A DNA stretch of 12,465 nucleotides, taken from contig NZ_CAJJIC010000063.1 of assembly GCF_905187505.1 (NCBI RefSeq), forward strand, positions 1 to 12,465. The letters run 5' to 3'. Positions within the stretch are counted from its first letter, which is position 1; each line of letters begins with the position of its first letter. The DNA comes from an uncultured Mailhella sp. (GTDB lineage Bacteria; Desulfobacterota; Desulfovibrionia; Desulfovibrionales; Desulfovibrionaceae). Shown piece after piece: positions 12,433 to 12,465 of the stretch. The translations under genes and the position numbers were made by a program. The notes beneath the pieces are model-generated. The model had not been told where the DNA came from. It searched no databases and worked only from the letters and a program-made list of their open reading frames with translations.

Positions 12433-12465
12433 GACGGGCGCGCATGGTCGGCATGCGCGCCCGTC
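12433..12465 (+). terminator. Perfect 14-bp hairpin at the window end, probable adh terminator
   Basis: GACGGGCGCGCATG (12433-12446) and CATGCGCGCCCGTC (12452-12465) pair exactly around a 5-base loop. The second arm ends at the last base of the window, so the T-run expected of an intrinsic terminator cannot be seen. Confidence 0.65.

Overview
The window looks like part of the chromosome of a sulfate-reducing member of the Desulfovibrionaceae (Desulfovibrio/Bilophila/Mailhella type). The main reasons are a TunR-type regulator (an inactive tyrosine-recombinase fold fused to oxyanion-binding TOBE domains, a family described from sulfate-reducing deltaproteobacteria), a tungstate-binding protein, two MoeA proteins and a tungsten-type aldehyde oxidoreductase. 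The GC-rich coding DNA and AT-rich promoter region fit this. Species cannot be named from the sequence alone.

Layout. 1-656 (-): tupA, tungstate-binding protein, cut by the left edge. 710-1696 (-): tunR. 1697-2092: divergent regulatory region with repeated and inverted motifs. 2093-3322 (+): moeA. 3521-5479 (+): a second MoeA fused to a periplasmic-binding-protein-like domain, followed by a strong terminator. 5480-5798: convergent region holding a terminator for each strand. 9080 down to 5799 (-): aldehyde oxidoreductase (aor), a MoaD/ThiS-like protein, a HesA/MoeB/ThiF-like E1 enzyme and an orphan DUF4096 (IS5-transposase N-terminal domain) protein. 9263-9826 (-): nitroreductase. 10073-10567 (-): exported GlcG/DUF336 protein with a good sigma-70-type promoter. 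10568-11168: AT-rich region with direct repeats. 11169-12368 (+): iron-type alcohol dehydrogenase, with a perfect 14-bp hairpin at the window end.

How the genes fit together (inference). TupA captures tungstate, and TunR senses oxyanion and adjusts uptake and perhaps moeA. The two MoeA proteins insert the metal into molybdopterin. The MoaD/ThiS-like protein and its E1 partner plausibly supply sulfur for the pterin dithiolene or a related thiolation. AOR uses the finished W-pterin to oxidise aldehydes. The alcohol dehydrogenase next door could produce or consume those aldehydes. The least explained parts are the DUF4096 protein at the end of the aor operon, the repeat-rich tunR-moeA and adh control regions, and the MoeA-PBP fusion.
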